Assembly (NCBI GenBank): GCA_948099385.1
Contig: CANUEZ040000156.1
Coordinates: forward strand, 1,984,001 to 2,048,000
Direction: 5' to 3'
Length of the DNA stretch: 64,000 nt
Source of the DNA: Fasciola hepatica
Lineage: Eukaryota > Platyhelminthes > Trematoda > Plagiorchiida > Fasciolidae
The stretch's first letter is position 1. Each line of letters opens with the position of its first letter. The position numbers and the translations under genes are program-made. Below the pieces are notes generated by a model. That model ran no database searches. It saw nothing but the letters and a program-made list of their open reading frames with translations, and was not told where the DNA came from. Shown here piece after piece: positions 1 to 9,334 of the stretch.

Positions 1-1480
1 CGTTCATTGTTTTCGCGCGCACAAGTCTCGGCCTCTGATTTTGTCCGATAAAGTTCTCCGGATAACCGTTGGCCAGCAACGTTCTGTTTATGAACTCCTC
101 TTCATCTTGTATTTGATCTTCTGTACAGATATTTGGGCTCTGTTGAAGAGGGTTCTGATCAATCCAAGTTCGTAAGCCACTGAGGCGAAGATGGAGAATT
201 GTAAATAACGTCCGCCCCACGTTGCCTTTCTGTGGATTCTGCCCTGTAGATTCCCATACTGACGCCTGGTTATTAGAAAGGACAAACTGTTATCGCATTC
301 TTCTTCGTGAGATACACTGAGGTTCGGATAAACAGAGTAAAGAAGGTTAATAAAAGGGATAAAATGTTCTGCAGTCATAAAAATTAAAATATCTTCCACG
401 TATCGTCTGTAAAGTAGAAGTTGGGAAATATTATCACAGAGCCGTTTTTCGATCATACCCAAAAATACATCTGCCAAGGTTGGGCCCAGAGGGCATCCCA
501 TGGCCAGACCGTCCGTTTGTTTGTATGCTTTACCTTCAAAATTGAACCGAATGTTTTCTGCGCATAAAAGAATGAGTTCTTCAAGGTATACAACAGGAAT
601 AGGCAATTAAAAGTTGTGCGAAGAAGTAAAATCATATAGATAATCTACTGTTTCTCGAAGAGGAACCTTTGTAAAAAGTGACTCAACATAGACGGAATAC
701 ATTTTATCCGAACTCACTGCAACAATGTTTAGCAAATTCACGAATTCAAATGAGTCTTGTAGACAAAATGCTGTTATATGTTTCCGAACGGGGGTAGGAA
801 TCTCGACGAGCCGCCAAGCAGGTTTGTGATAAGCCAAGTTTTGCATGCGTAATATCGGCCTCAAAGGGACTCCAGGCTTGTGTACTTTGGGTGATCCTCT
901 CAAGTAGGGCGTCTGTGTTCCTCATGGTTTTAGCTTCTTGTATGTAGCTTCAGAAATGAAACCATGTAGCAGTGAAATTTGAAGTTGTCTTGATATTTGT
1001 TTTTCTCTCAGCAAATTGTTCTCTGGAGTAGTGTCCAGTTTGAAGCACTGCGCATCGGAAAGTGTCTGTTCCATCTTTTCCATGTATTCTTTCCTTTCTA
1101 TAATTACCACTCGTGATCCTTTGTCCGGTCGTAGACACAACAAATCATTCATCTGTTTTGGTTGTTTAACCGCCACCAGGTGTTCTTGTGATAAAAAACA
1201 CCACTGACGTATGGGAGCAAAAGGGTATTGTTCAGAAATACCAACCACCTTGGCCTTGAACCAGCCGGCTATGTCGGATGAAGTGGGCACTAGATCTTTA
1301 ACTTGATCATAAAGGTTCTCGAACTGAACGAGTGTTTGTAGCTGGCTTACTTGCTCGGGCGGCACTTTGAAATTTAATCCCAACGACAAGACCTCACGTT
1401 GAGCTGCAGTCAACTGACAACCGGAAAGATCGTGAACGGATGCGCTTGTGTCTGTCGGGAATAATGACTACTGTTACGTT
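1..1480 (-). mobile_element. Penelope-like element, reverse transcriptase part, cut by window edge
   Basis: Three consecutive minus-strand frames (1413-922, 903-607, 606-88) read as one broken Penelope-like reverse transcriptase. Recognisable parts in order are LRPDKGSRVVII, RGSPKVHKPGVPLRPIL, SLFTKVPLRETVDYL-like text, MGCPLGPTLADVFLGMIEKR and YRRYVEDIL. The last is the catalytic block, where the family normally has YVDD; here the second catalytic position is Glu. After about position 135 the frame slips, and the connector (INRTLLANGYPENFI) continues in another frame to base 1. The GIY-YIG endonuclease typical of these elements would lie outside the window on the left. A stop near 1478 and the frame breaks show a dead copy. 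Confidence 0.88.
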
Positions 1481-2092
1481 TTGCACATGCTGCCCTCAGG
1501 GCTTTTGATTGTTTTCACACTGGTTCTTGAAAATTTCTCGAATTTGATTTGACAGAATAAAGATAACGCGCCGAGAACAGTCACGAAGAGCCTTTGTGTT
1601 TCAGTGAGCTTGAACATCTCACGTGCGGCTTCAATGTGGACATCTGCGATTCTTGCGGGATTGATGTTGTTCCTTGGCAAATTCTCTTTCGACAAACGTT
1701 TTACAAATCGATTTGGAAAACGACAAGATGATACGCATTCAGTAAGGAATTCCATACGTGAATTTTCTACTGCCGTTTTGCAGCGTAATGTTATTAAACA
1801 ATCGAGAGATCGTGTGACAATAGAGGGGACTCTTCGCTTGAGAAATTTGAGACATTAGGCCCCCTTTATCCAAATCATGAGAACAGAGAGAGGACATAAG
1901 TCGCGAGATGCAAGCACTTCGTTTGCTTTCGTCAACCGCGGACGTAAAACGTGTCAGTATATACACATGGTACAGTAGGGGGGTAGGCGTAGCAGTAAAG
2001 TGCGCACGATCGAAAGCTCCTACAGTACGTACGTTAGGGAAAGTAAGCGAAATGCTTGCATCTAGCAACTTATGTCTTCTCTCTATTCTCAT
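1481..2092 (-). other. Unassigned minus-strand open frames beside the Penelope-like element
   Basis: Two overlapping minus-strand frames (2176-1739 and 1755-1474) lie directly upstream of the Penelope-like RT in its own orientation. They contain FTYGIPY followed in another frame by EFLTECVSSCRFPNRFVKRL. The second motif resembles the connector seen in Penelope-like proteins between RT and GIY-YIG. This may be the N-terminal part of the same element or the 3' part of a neighbouring tandem copy, since such elements often sit as partial tandems. I could not assign it firmly. Confidence 0.35.
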
Positions 2093-2431
2093 GATCGGTA
2101 CTTGATCGAACACGGACCAATAAGGCATTTTTCTTCCGGTACATGCGCCGTCTAATGGGCACAGCTCTGACGCCATTAGCTCTCAAAGATAGTGCCGGAT
2201 CTCCATTCACTTCCCCTAGCCAAGTAGCCGAGGCATTCAGCTCCTACTTCCGTACAATTTTTAGCTCCATTCCCATATCATCCCACCCTACCATGCACCC
2301 ATTATCGATAACCACTACCCTTAACCGTGTCACTATTCCCATTGGTGCAGTCGCTCAAGGTTTCCGACGGCTCAACCAATATTGCTCTATGGGTCCTGAC
2401 CTAATCCACCCCCGTATTCTCAAGGAAGCAG
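2093..2431 (+). repeat. Displaced ORF2 fragment of the CR1-like LINE
   Basis: This stretch repeats 4449-4787 of the adjacent CR1 copy A almost base for base and encodes the same text (FFFRYMRRLMGTALTPLALK to HPRILKEAA). It is a piece of ORF2 just before the RT core. It is placed in front of ORF1 and joined at about 2430 to ORF1 sequence at a shared AGCAGC-like motif. It is therefore out of order relative to a normal element and cannot be functional here. Confidence 0.85.
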
Positions 2432-2869
2432 CTAAATCTTGACGCCGCAAAGATTTTACAAGATGTCGAGAATTGCTCCAAGCGAGTCATTTTTTTGGGA
2501 CGCTTCCTCAGTTCAGATCACCCTCATGACACCTACGCCCAGGTGTTTAACCGCCTTAAGCTCCCTTTCCCACTTAAAGGTCGGTCCACTTGGTTGGTAA
2601 CCAAACGCACCAACCGGGTTCACGGTATTCTCATTGTAATGGGTTCCACAGATGCAGCCAAACGAATTGTTTCCTTGGCCGCAAAGCTCAAGGAGGAAAT
2701 TGAAGGGCTCAAGGGCGTATCCATTGATAAGCCACTTCATCTGAGGCTCCGCAGTGAGAAGGCTAAGCCAAAAATTCCACAAAAAGCCGATCATAAGCTC
2801 AGAGTGCTGCCAGTTGTCCAGGTAACTCGCCTTGAGCTGCATGCCCACCATCCCTCGCTTCCCCACTGA
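2432..2869 (+). pseudogene. CR1 copy A ORF1 fragment
   Basis: ORF1 of CR1-like LINEs encodes an RNA-binding or chaperone protein. This fragment starts inside it, at ILDAAKILQDVENC, and runs through RFLSSDHPHDTYAQVFNRLK and a Lys/Arg-rich end before a stop at 2869. The N-terminal coiled-coil part seen in copy B (7985-8300) is missing because the copy is truncated and fused to the ORF2 fragment upstream. A Pro-rich, basic frame at 3001-3432 probably carries the ORF1 C-terminus and overlaps the Ser/Pro-rich N-terminus of ORF2 in another frame. Confidence 0.7.
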
Positions 2870-3401
2870 CACCATTTCCCGTCGCCGAAAGTACTCCCAG
2901 TAGTAGGCCTAGTGCCACTAAACATCGGTCGCCTACGAAAAGCATCCCAGGCCCCATCATAGCCAACAAGACTGTTTCAACGGACGAGACTCACTCATCC
3001 TTGAGCCCAGACATGAACCTGCAACCTGTTTCTACTGAAAGAAGCAGTGAGGAGGTTAAAGCACCAGATAATATATCTGGTGCTGTCATGAAAAATAAGC
3101 TCACCAACAAGAGAACTCAGAATAGGGCATCAAGCAGTGCGCAGAAGGGCAAACCACAAAAGGCAGCCCACCCTTTTCGGAGACCGAAGGATGTAGGCCG
3201 TCCACCTGGATTGATACCCCCCAGGTTACTAGACATCAAAACCTACCGGTCCCCCCAGCAGTCTGTCTACCCTCTAGCGCCCCAATATCTTCAGCCCCCG
3301 ACTCTCCCAGGACCTCCTTTCCATCCTCAAATCCCCCTCTTTCCCCCTCCTCAAACCCAAAACCAGCTGCCTCTGGCGATTCTGCAACAACTCCTGAGCA
3401 T

Positions 3402-4205
3402 GTGCTCAAGTGTTTTTACAGCAATTGCCTGAGTGTGTTTAATAAGATCCCGGAGCTTCGGCAGCTTGCAGTGGATAAGGAGCCTCAGATCATAGCCCTC
3501 ACAGAAACCTGGCTCACCCCTGACATACTTGATGCCGAAATATCCATTCCGGGATACTTCACAGTAAGGCGGGACTCCAGTACAGGTCGTGCCGGCGGGG
3601 TCATCATATACTACGATAATTCGATCCCTCCTCCCACCTTACTGACAACACCAACCTTTTCATGTATTGATTGTTTGTGGGCCGTGTTTAACCTCTCTAG
3701 GACAGATACCCTATTGCTTGGTGTTGTCTACCGTCCTCCCGCATGCAATTCAACTGACAGCCTAGGTCTCATAGACTTATTAGGCTCCCTGAAAAGCTAT
3801 ACAGACTTCACCCATCTGTTAGTCACTGGTGACTTCAACTCTCCCAGTACAAACAGGCAAAGAGCTGATGCCCCGGATATCACTTTCGGTAAACCCCTCC
3901 TTAATCTCGTACTGAAAAACTCATGGGTGCAGAACGTAAGAGATCCGACTAGATATCGCACAGGCCACGCCCCGTCCCTACTAGACCTGGTCATCACCAA
4001 TGATCGGTTCCTAATAGATGTGGTGCATTACTTGCCGCCCCTCGGCAAAAGTGATCACATTCTCATTAGATTCGATTATATCGTGAAATGGCCTCCTCTT
4101 CCGTCAGAAACTAGAATTTTGAGATCCTTCAAAAGGACCAACTTTGACCAAGTCTGTGCATTTTTTCGCTCCCAGCTAAATTTAACTAACCCAGGTAACT
4201 GCTGA
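3402..4205 (+). pseudogene. CR1 copy A, apurinic-like endonuclease domain of ORF2
   Basis: This is the APE-type endonuclease that nicks target DNA for LINE insertion. Visible blocks are IIALTETWL (catalytic Glu), LGVVYRPP, LLVTGDFNSPS (Asp/Asn), SLLDLVIT and GKSDHILI (the SDH catalytic block). The frame extends upstream without a stop through Ser/Pro-rich text, so the start given here is arbitrary. It ends at TGA 4203-4205, a one-base frameshift just before ADEMAENLREL, so the domain is cut off from the RT. Confidence 0.85.
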
Positions 4206-4209
4206 TGAA

Positions 4210-4905
4210 ATGGCAGAGAATCTCAGAGAGTTAATCTCCTTAGCTGATAGGCATTTTGTCCCCAGAATTCGTCGCCCACAGACCGCTAAGCGACCCCTCC
4301 CTCGCCCCATTAGGCGCATTCTAGACGAACGCGCACGCCTCTTTGCTAGATATAAAGCCACAGGCCTTGCCCGTGATGCGGAAGACTTCAGGATCATAAG
4401 GAACATATGCAAAGACAAGATTAGGTCCTATCAGAATGCAGTCCAGCGATCTGTACTTGATCGAGCACGGACCAGTAAGGCATTTTTCTTCCGGTACATG
4501 CGCCGTCTAATGGGCACAGCTCTGACGCCATTAGCTCTCAAAGATAGTGCCGGATCTCCATTCACTTCCCCTAGCCAAGTAGCCGAGGCATTCAGCTCCT
4601 ACTTCCGTACAATTTTTAGCTCCATTCCCATATCATCCCACCCTACCATGCACCCATTATCGATAACCACTACCCTTAACCGTGTCACTATTCCCATTGG
4701 TGCAGTCGCTCAAGGTTTCCGACGGCTCAACCAATATTGCTCTATGGGTCCTGACCTAATCCACCCCCGTATTCTCAAGGAAGCCGCGGATACATTAGCT
4801 GCTCCTTATGCCTCGCTTTTTCAGCAATGTGTTGACGATGGAGTTTTCCCCCGTAACTGGAAAAAAGCAGTGATCTCACCCATCTATAAGACACCTTGCT
4901 TCTAG
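4210..4905 (+). pseudogene. CR1 copy A, ORF2 middle region
   Basis: This continues ORF2 after the frameshift at about 4200 and covers the region between endonuclease and RT (RIRRPQTAKRPLPRPIRRIL to KKAVISPIYKTP). A second one-base frameshift creates TAG at 4903-4905. The expected RT text SSYRPISLTSIPSKIFEG continues in the next frame from about 4895. Both frameshifts occur at the same bases in copy B. Confidence 0.8.
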
Positions 4906-6057
4906 TTACAGACCTATAAGCCTCACTAGCATCCCTAGCAAAATTTTTGAGGGAATTCTTAAGAGTGAAACTCTTTCCCATCTTCATAGAAATAAGATCC
5001 TCTCCCCGTCCCAACATGGGTTTCTTCCTGGCGGGTCATGCATCACCAATACGCTTACTGTCATGGATAGTCTAACGAAAGCCTATGATGATGGCCAGCT
5101 CTCACACGCTGTATTCATCGATTTTGATAAGGCCTCCGACAGGGTCCCCCACGCCCTTGCTCTTTATAAGTTGCAAGCATACGTGATTGGAGGCTCCATA
5201 TTCGTCATCCTACTCAGCATTCTTACCGACCGCACCCTTGCGGTTAAGGTGGGGAATGTTTTGTCTCAGCCCTCAACAGTAACAACTGAGGTCCCCAAGG
5301 GTCGGCCTTAGGTCCTCTTCTTTTCTTGATCTACATAAACGATCTTCCTCCAGCCCTTCTTGCGAACGTTGCCATGTAAGCAGACGATGTGACCATCCGG
5401 AATTCAAGCTATGAAGATTGGTCACACGTCTTCCATTACCGGAGCAACCACACTGCCAAGGGTTGACCGACACAAGGTGCTCGGTTTCTGGTTAGATTGT
5501 AACTTATCCTTCCTTCATCATCAACAACTTGCGAGCAAGTCTTCCTTTCGAGTCCTAAGCATGATTCGAAGGTCCTTCCCGCGCATATTTAAGGATGATT
5601 TCCCCATAATTTCCGGCACGTATATCCGACCTCTGCTGGAGTACGGTAGTCAGATAGTGCACTCTGGTCTTGTCCCAGACCGTGAGATCCTAGACGAGTT
5701 CAGCGGGCCTCCACCAAGGCAGTAAGGGGTCAATCCCGCCTACCTTATCCCGTCCGCCTCTCACTCCTCAACCTCTATCCCCTTGACGTAAGACGCGTAA
5801 GAGGTGATTTGTTTTTGATGTTCCACCTTTTTGAAACAGGTCAAAGCGACTGCCTCTTATCCGTCTGTCCAGCCTCCTCTCTCCGTGGTCACAGCAGAAA
5901 GGTTTTCAAACCGAGGCCACGCACTTCACTAAGGATTAACTTTTTTAGCTGTAGGGTTAATACTCTGTGGAATGCACTCCCGGAAGATATTGTTCTCTCG
6001 CAGAACAAAACTATCTTCAAGAAAAAGCTAGACCTCTACCTGGGTTTCTCTCAATAA
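4906..6057 (+). pseudogene. CR1 copy A, decayed reverse transcriptase
   Basis: RT text is spread over several frames: SKIFEGILKSETLSH, HGFLPGGS, FIDFDKASDRVPH (motif A), then a damaged GVPQGS region near 5285-5310. The catalytic YADD box reads stop-ADD at 5377, and roughly 100 bases of the following thumb region are deleted. The C-terminal text ends with NALPEDIVLSQNKTIFKKKLDLYLGFSQ and TAA at 6055-6057. It cannot make an active enzyme. Confidence 0.85.
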
Positions 6058-6350
6058 TCCCTTGTTAAAAAGGCGAAATAAATGTCTTTTATTGCATTTC
6101 CATTCCGCCATATGTTCAAGAATGTCGCACTCCCACCCTACTTAAGGCGCTATCTCCAGTGTGACACTGCATGATGTTATGTGTATTTTGTTTTTGCTGC
6201 CACTCGCGCCTCCCCCTCCCCCTCGCTTCATTTTACGCTTGTTTCAGCTCGGTGAATCCGACAGAAGATCAAAGATTTCCTCGAGAACCGGGACAAATGG
6301 GCTCAAAGCATCGAACCCGTGTAGTACTTCAAGACTTCGAGACAAGACAA
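6058..6350 (+). other. CR1 copy A 3' UTR with octamer tail
   Basis: This non-coding stretch matches 17499-17783 of copy B with scattered differences. It ends in two near-perfect copies of the octamer ACTTCAAG. CR1-type LINEs characteristically end in short tandem octamers instead of poly(A), so this marks the element's true 3' end. Confidence 0.7.
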
Positions 6351-7640
6351 CTGAGTGGGCCCCGGCAAAAGGCGGAAAATTACCGGCCGGTTAGCTTGAC
6401 TTCGGTACTGTGTAAGTGCCTGGAGCGAATAGTCAGGAAGCAGATCTCTAGGCATTTGGTCCAACACAACCTCATATCAAATGCTCAGCATGGGTTTGTG
6501 GCAGGGCGATCCTGTCTGACGAATCTCCTGCTGTTCCTCGATGAGGTAACCAAGCGTCTGGACGAAGGGCAATCGATTGCGGTCTGTTACTTGGACTTCA
6601 GCAAGGCATTTGATTCCGTGAACCACAGATTTCTGGACGTCAAACTGCAGTCCATGGGAATTGTTGGAAAGGCAAGACAATGGGTAAGTAGTTTCTTAGC
6701 AGGGCGAACCTTTAGTGTTAAGGTGGGGAGCCATGTTTCAAAACCTGAAGGTGTAACAAGTGGGGTGCCACAGGGCTCGGTGCTCGGCCCTCTGCTCTTC
6801 CTCATCTTCATCAACGACCTAGCACATGGGCTTACAAACCCCACCTTTATGTTTGCCGATGACGTCAAGATAGCTGGAGTAGATATAGAACTTGACGTGT
6901 TAGCAGTACAAAACTGGGCACGCAAATGGGACCTTCCACTAAACCTCACCAAGTGTCAATGCTTGACCACAAATACAGGGGCTAGTGAGAATAGTGTGGG
7001 TTCGTTGCAAGTGGTCTCGCAGGTCAAAGACTTGGGCGTTATAATGGACAACAGCTTTAGGCCGTCAAAGCAGTGCACCTCAGCAGCCAATACGGCCAGG
7101 AGAGAACTCTTTCGAGTTAAATCCATTATGTCGTGTAGAGATCCGGAGATATTCGTTCCGATATATCAGGCCATAGTAAGCCGCATATGGAGTACTGCGT
7201 GCAGGCCTGGGCACCGTACTACCAGAAAGATATAGACTGTCTGGAGAAAGTGCAAGGGCTAGCCACTAGAATGGTGGCTGTGCAAAGGGGGTTTAACTAC
7301 ACAGAGCGTCTCCGTGCCCTAGACCTATTCTCGATGGAACGACGGCGCATTCGCGGGGATTTGATAGAAACATTCAAGGTAATGAAAGGACTGTCAGGAA
7401 TAAGTCGAGAAGACCTTTTTCTCTGATCCCCGAGAGAGGCACAAGGGGGCATAGCCTTAGATTACAAAGGAAACATTCGAGGCTCCAAATTAGGGCGAAG
7501 TACTTCTCAAATAGAGTGGTACCCTATTGGGATAAGCTCCCGGAAGAGGTCATAAATACCACAACAGTGAAAGCCTTTAAGAAAGCAGTAGACCTATGTT
7601 GGGTGGCAGTATACCCCGAGTTATGTTAAGCAGCTTTTAG
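6351..7640 (+). mobile_element. 5'-truncated CR1-like LINE of a second family (FADD type)
   Basis: It begins directly after the octamer tail of CR1 copy A with RT text: ENYRPVSLTSVLCKCLERI, QHGFVAGRSCLTNL, CYLDFSKAFDSVNH (motif A), SGVPQGSVLGPLLFLIFIND (motif B) and FMFADDVKIAG (catalytic FADD). A single-base shift near 7178 moves the thumb (HMEYCVQAWAPYYQKD) into another frame, which stops at 7426. The endonuclease and ORF1 are absent. Sequence to about 7640 looks like its remaining C-terminus and 3' UTR. Confidence 0.85.
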
Positions 7641-7831
7641 GGTCAGATGCAGTTTACTTATTGTTTCCACCTTACTCTGCTAGGGCTGATACTGCACAAA
7701 ATTTCTGCCTTTCAGAAAAAGAAAATCACGCAGTGTTGGGAGCTACGGAAACGCGCCGACAACACAACTATATGGACACACGATTGGCTCTAGCCACACC
7801 AAGTCCTGTGCAAACTGAACTGAACTGAACT
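7641..7831. other. Junction sequence with (ACTGA)n tract
   Basis: No coding sequence is recognised here. At about 7807-7831 there is a short pentamer tract (ACTGA repeated four to five times). The same pentamer occurs at the ends of RTE-like copies elsewhere in the window (near 27778, 38345 and 53840). It may therefore be a LINE 3' tail separating the FADD element from CR1 copy B. Confidence 0.4.
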
Positions 7832-7984
7832 GAACTGAAGACTTCAAGGCAGACTGAACTGCGGTACACCAGCGGTGCGGTCGTCTCCCTCGGTGAGTGT
7901 AGCTGTTTTTGAAATTTTTAGAACACACAGCTCGTCCCCCTCCATTTAAGTTTATCTTTATCTGTGCTGACTGGATCCTGAATA

Positions 7985-8361
7985 ATGTCAATGCCCCTCA
8001 CTATTGATATAACCGCTTGCTCAGATGAGGCTACTTTCCCCATGAGGCAGTGCGATTCCCCCTCCGTGGCCAATGCCTCACTCCTCAATCCGGACGAAAC
8101 GGTCCTTCATAATGCGCTGGAAACGGATGCATTAAAATGTGCAGTCCAAAGTCAGGCTGCAGAGATAGCCGAGCTAAGGGCCACCGTCCGCACCCTTAAG
8201 GATGAGCTGTCCAGCCTGAGGAGTTTGGTAATAAAATCCCCCCCGGTGTCCCAGGCAGCCGATCAGGTTTGTAGAGTTTCTGAGCAGCAAATTCTTGACA
8301 CCGCAAAGATTTTACAAGATACCGAGAATTGCTCCAAGCGAGTCATTTTTTGGGGCCGCTT
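7985..8361 (+). pseudogene. CR1 copy B ORF1, N-terminal part, disrupted by insertion
   Basis: The frame starts at ATG 7985 (a second ATG lies two codons on). Residues about 55-80 (QSQAAEIAELRATVRTLKDE) have the heptad spacing of a coiled coil, as expected for LINE ORF1 trimerisation. The text continues to ILDTAKILQDTENCSKRVIF and is then broken by the gypsy LTR. ORF1 resumes at 13847 with FLSSDHPHDTYAQ, showing that the insertion split a continuous gene. Confidence 0.8.
8358..8361 (+). repeat. Target site duplication GCTT, left copy
   Basis: GCTT lies immediately outside the low-coordinate LTR and recurs at 13843-13846 immediately outside the other LTR. Removing the element and one GCTT restores the ORF1 reading seen in copy A (GGRF/LGRF then LSSDHP), which confirms a clean integration event. 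Confidence 0.9.
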
Positions 8362-8631
8362 TTTAGGATTTATGTCAGTTAAGTCAGGACCTGCTCCCGT
8401 ATAGAGTCTATAGCCCGTGGTCCTCGGTATGTGACACGATAGTGAATATACTCGGCAGCGCGCAAAGCAGAACTCAAAACGCTGGAGCGGGACAACGTGT
8501 GTATTGGAGGAGCGCAACGGCGTGCAGACGACGTACACAGGCGGAGCAAGTGGCGCCACCAAAAACGGTCATTGTTCAAATAAACAAATTTGATAGTCTT
8601 CGTCATCGAGTGCTTTATTGGTAGCACTACA
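8362..8631 (-). repeat. 3' LTR of the gypsy element
   Basis: It is 270 bp and identical to 13573-13842. In element orientation it starts TGTAGTGCTACC and ends ATCCTAAA, so the end is not the canonical CA. The boundaries were set by comparing where the two copies stop matching and by the flanking GCTT duplication. An AATAAA lies at its element-oriented start. Confidence 0.92.
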
Positions 8632-8644
8632 GGGGTCTCCCCCT
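8632..8644 (-). promoter_or_regulatory. Polypurine tract
   Basis: In element orientation AGGGGGAGACCCC directly precedes the TGTAG start of the 3' LTR. A purine run at this place primes plus-strand DNA synthesis in LTR retrotransposons. The four Cs before the LTR are unusual, so the exact cut site is uncertain. Confidence 0.6.
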
Positions 8645-9334
8645 AGAAGGCCGACGCAGTTGGGCTTCGACCCGTGATGGGTACGTCGGATTCGGTGGCG
8701 AGAGACGTTTTCCATGCCTCCCGCCGCGGTCAAACACAACAGCGAAGCCAGCACAAGCCGTTCTCCATGACTCACACTGGTCGCTGTGCGTCGATCGCAA
8801 AATTGCGTCCTCCTCAAAATTTTCCGACCGGGGTAGATCCTGTTCGTGACCTGGCAGTGGTGGTTGTGTTGTAGGGTTTGTCGTTGTCGGCATATCCCAA
8901 AGTTCCGTGTCCCTGTCATCATCATCGTACAGCGTTAAACAGTAGGGCAAGCCCCACTGACCACTGCCTTTCTCACCATGTTGCACGTTGAATTAAAAAG
9001 TATGAATATACAAGATGGACAGGGAGTGGACCTATATGGGTTGTCATTGCCTTCGTAAGTGAGCCAGCGTCTGGCGTCAAATGGGTCCAGTCGCGATCCA
9101 GTGAGCCTTGTGTTGGAGCCATGCGAGATCCTGGAATTCCATCTGGTTCTGTCTGACGGGACGAGCTGGAAGGAAAGAAACACAAGGAAGCTGCGCCTCG
9201 AGGCGCGATCGGATATTCGACTGAGGGGGACATACCGGCGCAATACAGGCTGCCGCCACTCTTGTCGTGATCACCACGTGGTCGTGCATTCATGTATAAT
9301 AGGACTATGTACAAGTTGAATATGAAGAGTAAAC
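8645..9334 (-). other. Long 3' untranslated region of the gypsy element with an RTE-like tail inside
   Basis: About 690 bases separate the pol stop from the polypurine tract. No gypsy protein text is recognised here. Bases 8914-9043 closely resemble the 3' end of the RTE family found at 19979, 22130 and 40145, including the ATG/GAT trinucleotide tail. The gypsy element therefore carries a piece of LINE 3' sequence, acquired either before or after its insertion. Confidence 0.6.

Larger units (their letters stand above)
2432..6350 (+). mobile_element. CR1-like LINE copy A, 5'-truncated and inactive
   Basis: The order is partial ORF1 (2432-2869), an ORF1/ORF2 overlap region (about 2870-3400), APE endonuclease (3402-4205), ORF2 middle (4210-4905), a decayed RT (4906-6057) and a 3' UTR with an ACTTCAAG ACTTCGAG tail (to about 6350). 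From 2502 to about 5288 it is nearly identical to copy B (13843-16629). I saw one base difference, at 5052. Beyond 5288 the copies diverge. In copy A the catalytic tyrosine codon of YADD is TAA (5377-5379) and about 100 bases after it are missing. Confidence 0.9.

Noticed and set aside
4895..4906. Programmed frameshift in CR1 ORF2
   Set aside because: No slippery heptamer or stem is visible, and a second break occurs at about 4200. Shared frameshift mutations are simpler.
8263..8627. Open frames across the LTRs (also 13528-13838)
   Set aside because: They lie inside the duplicated LTR and exist only because the LTR happens to be open in three frames.
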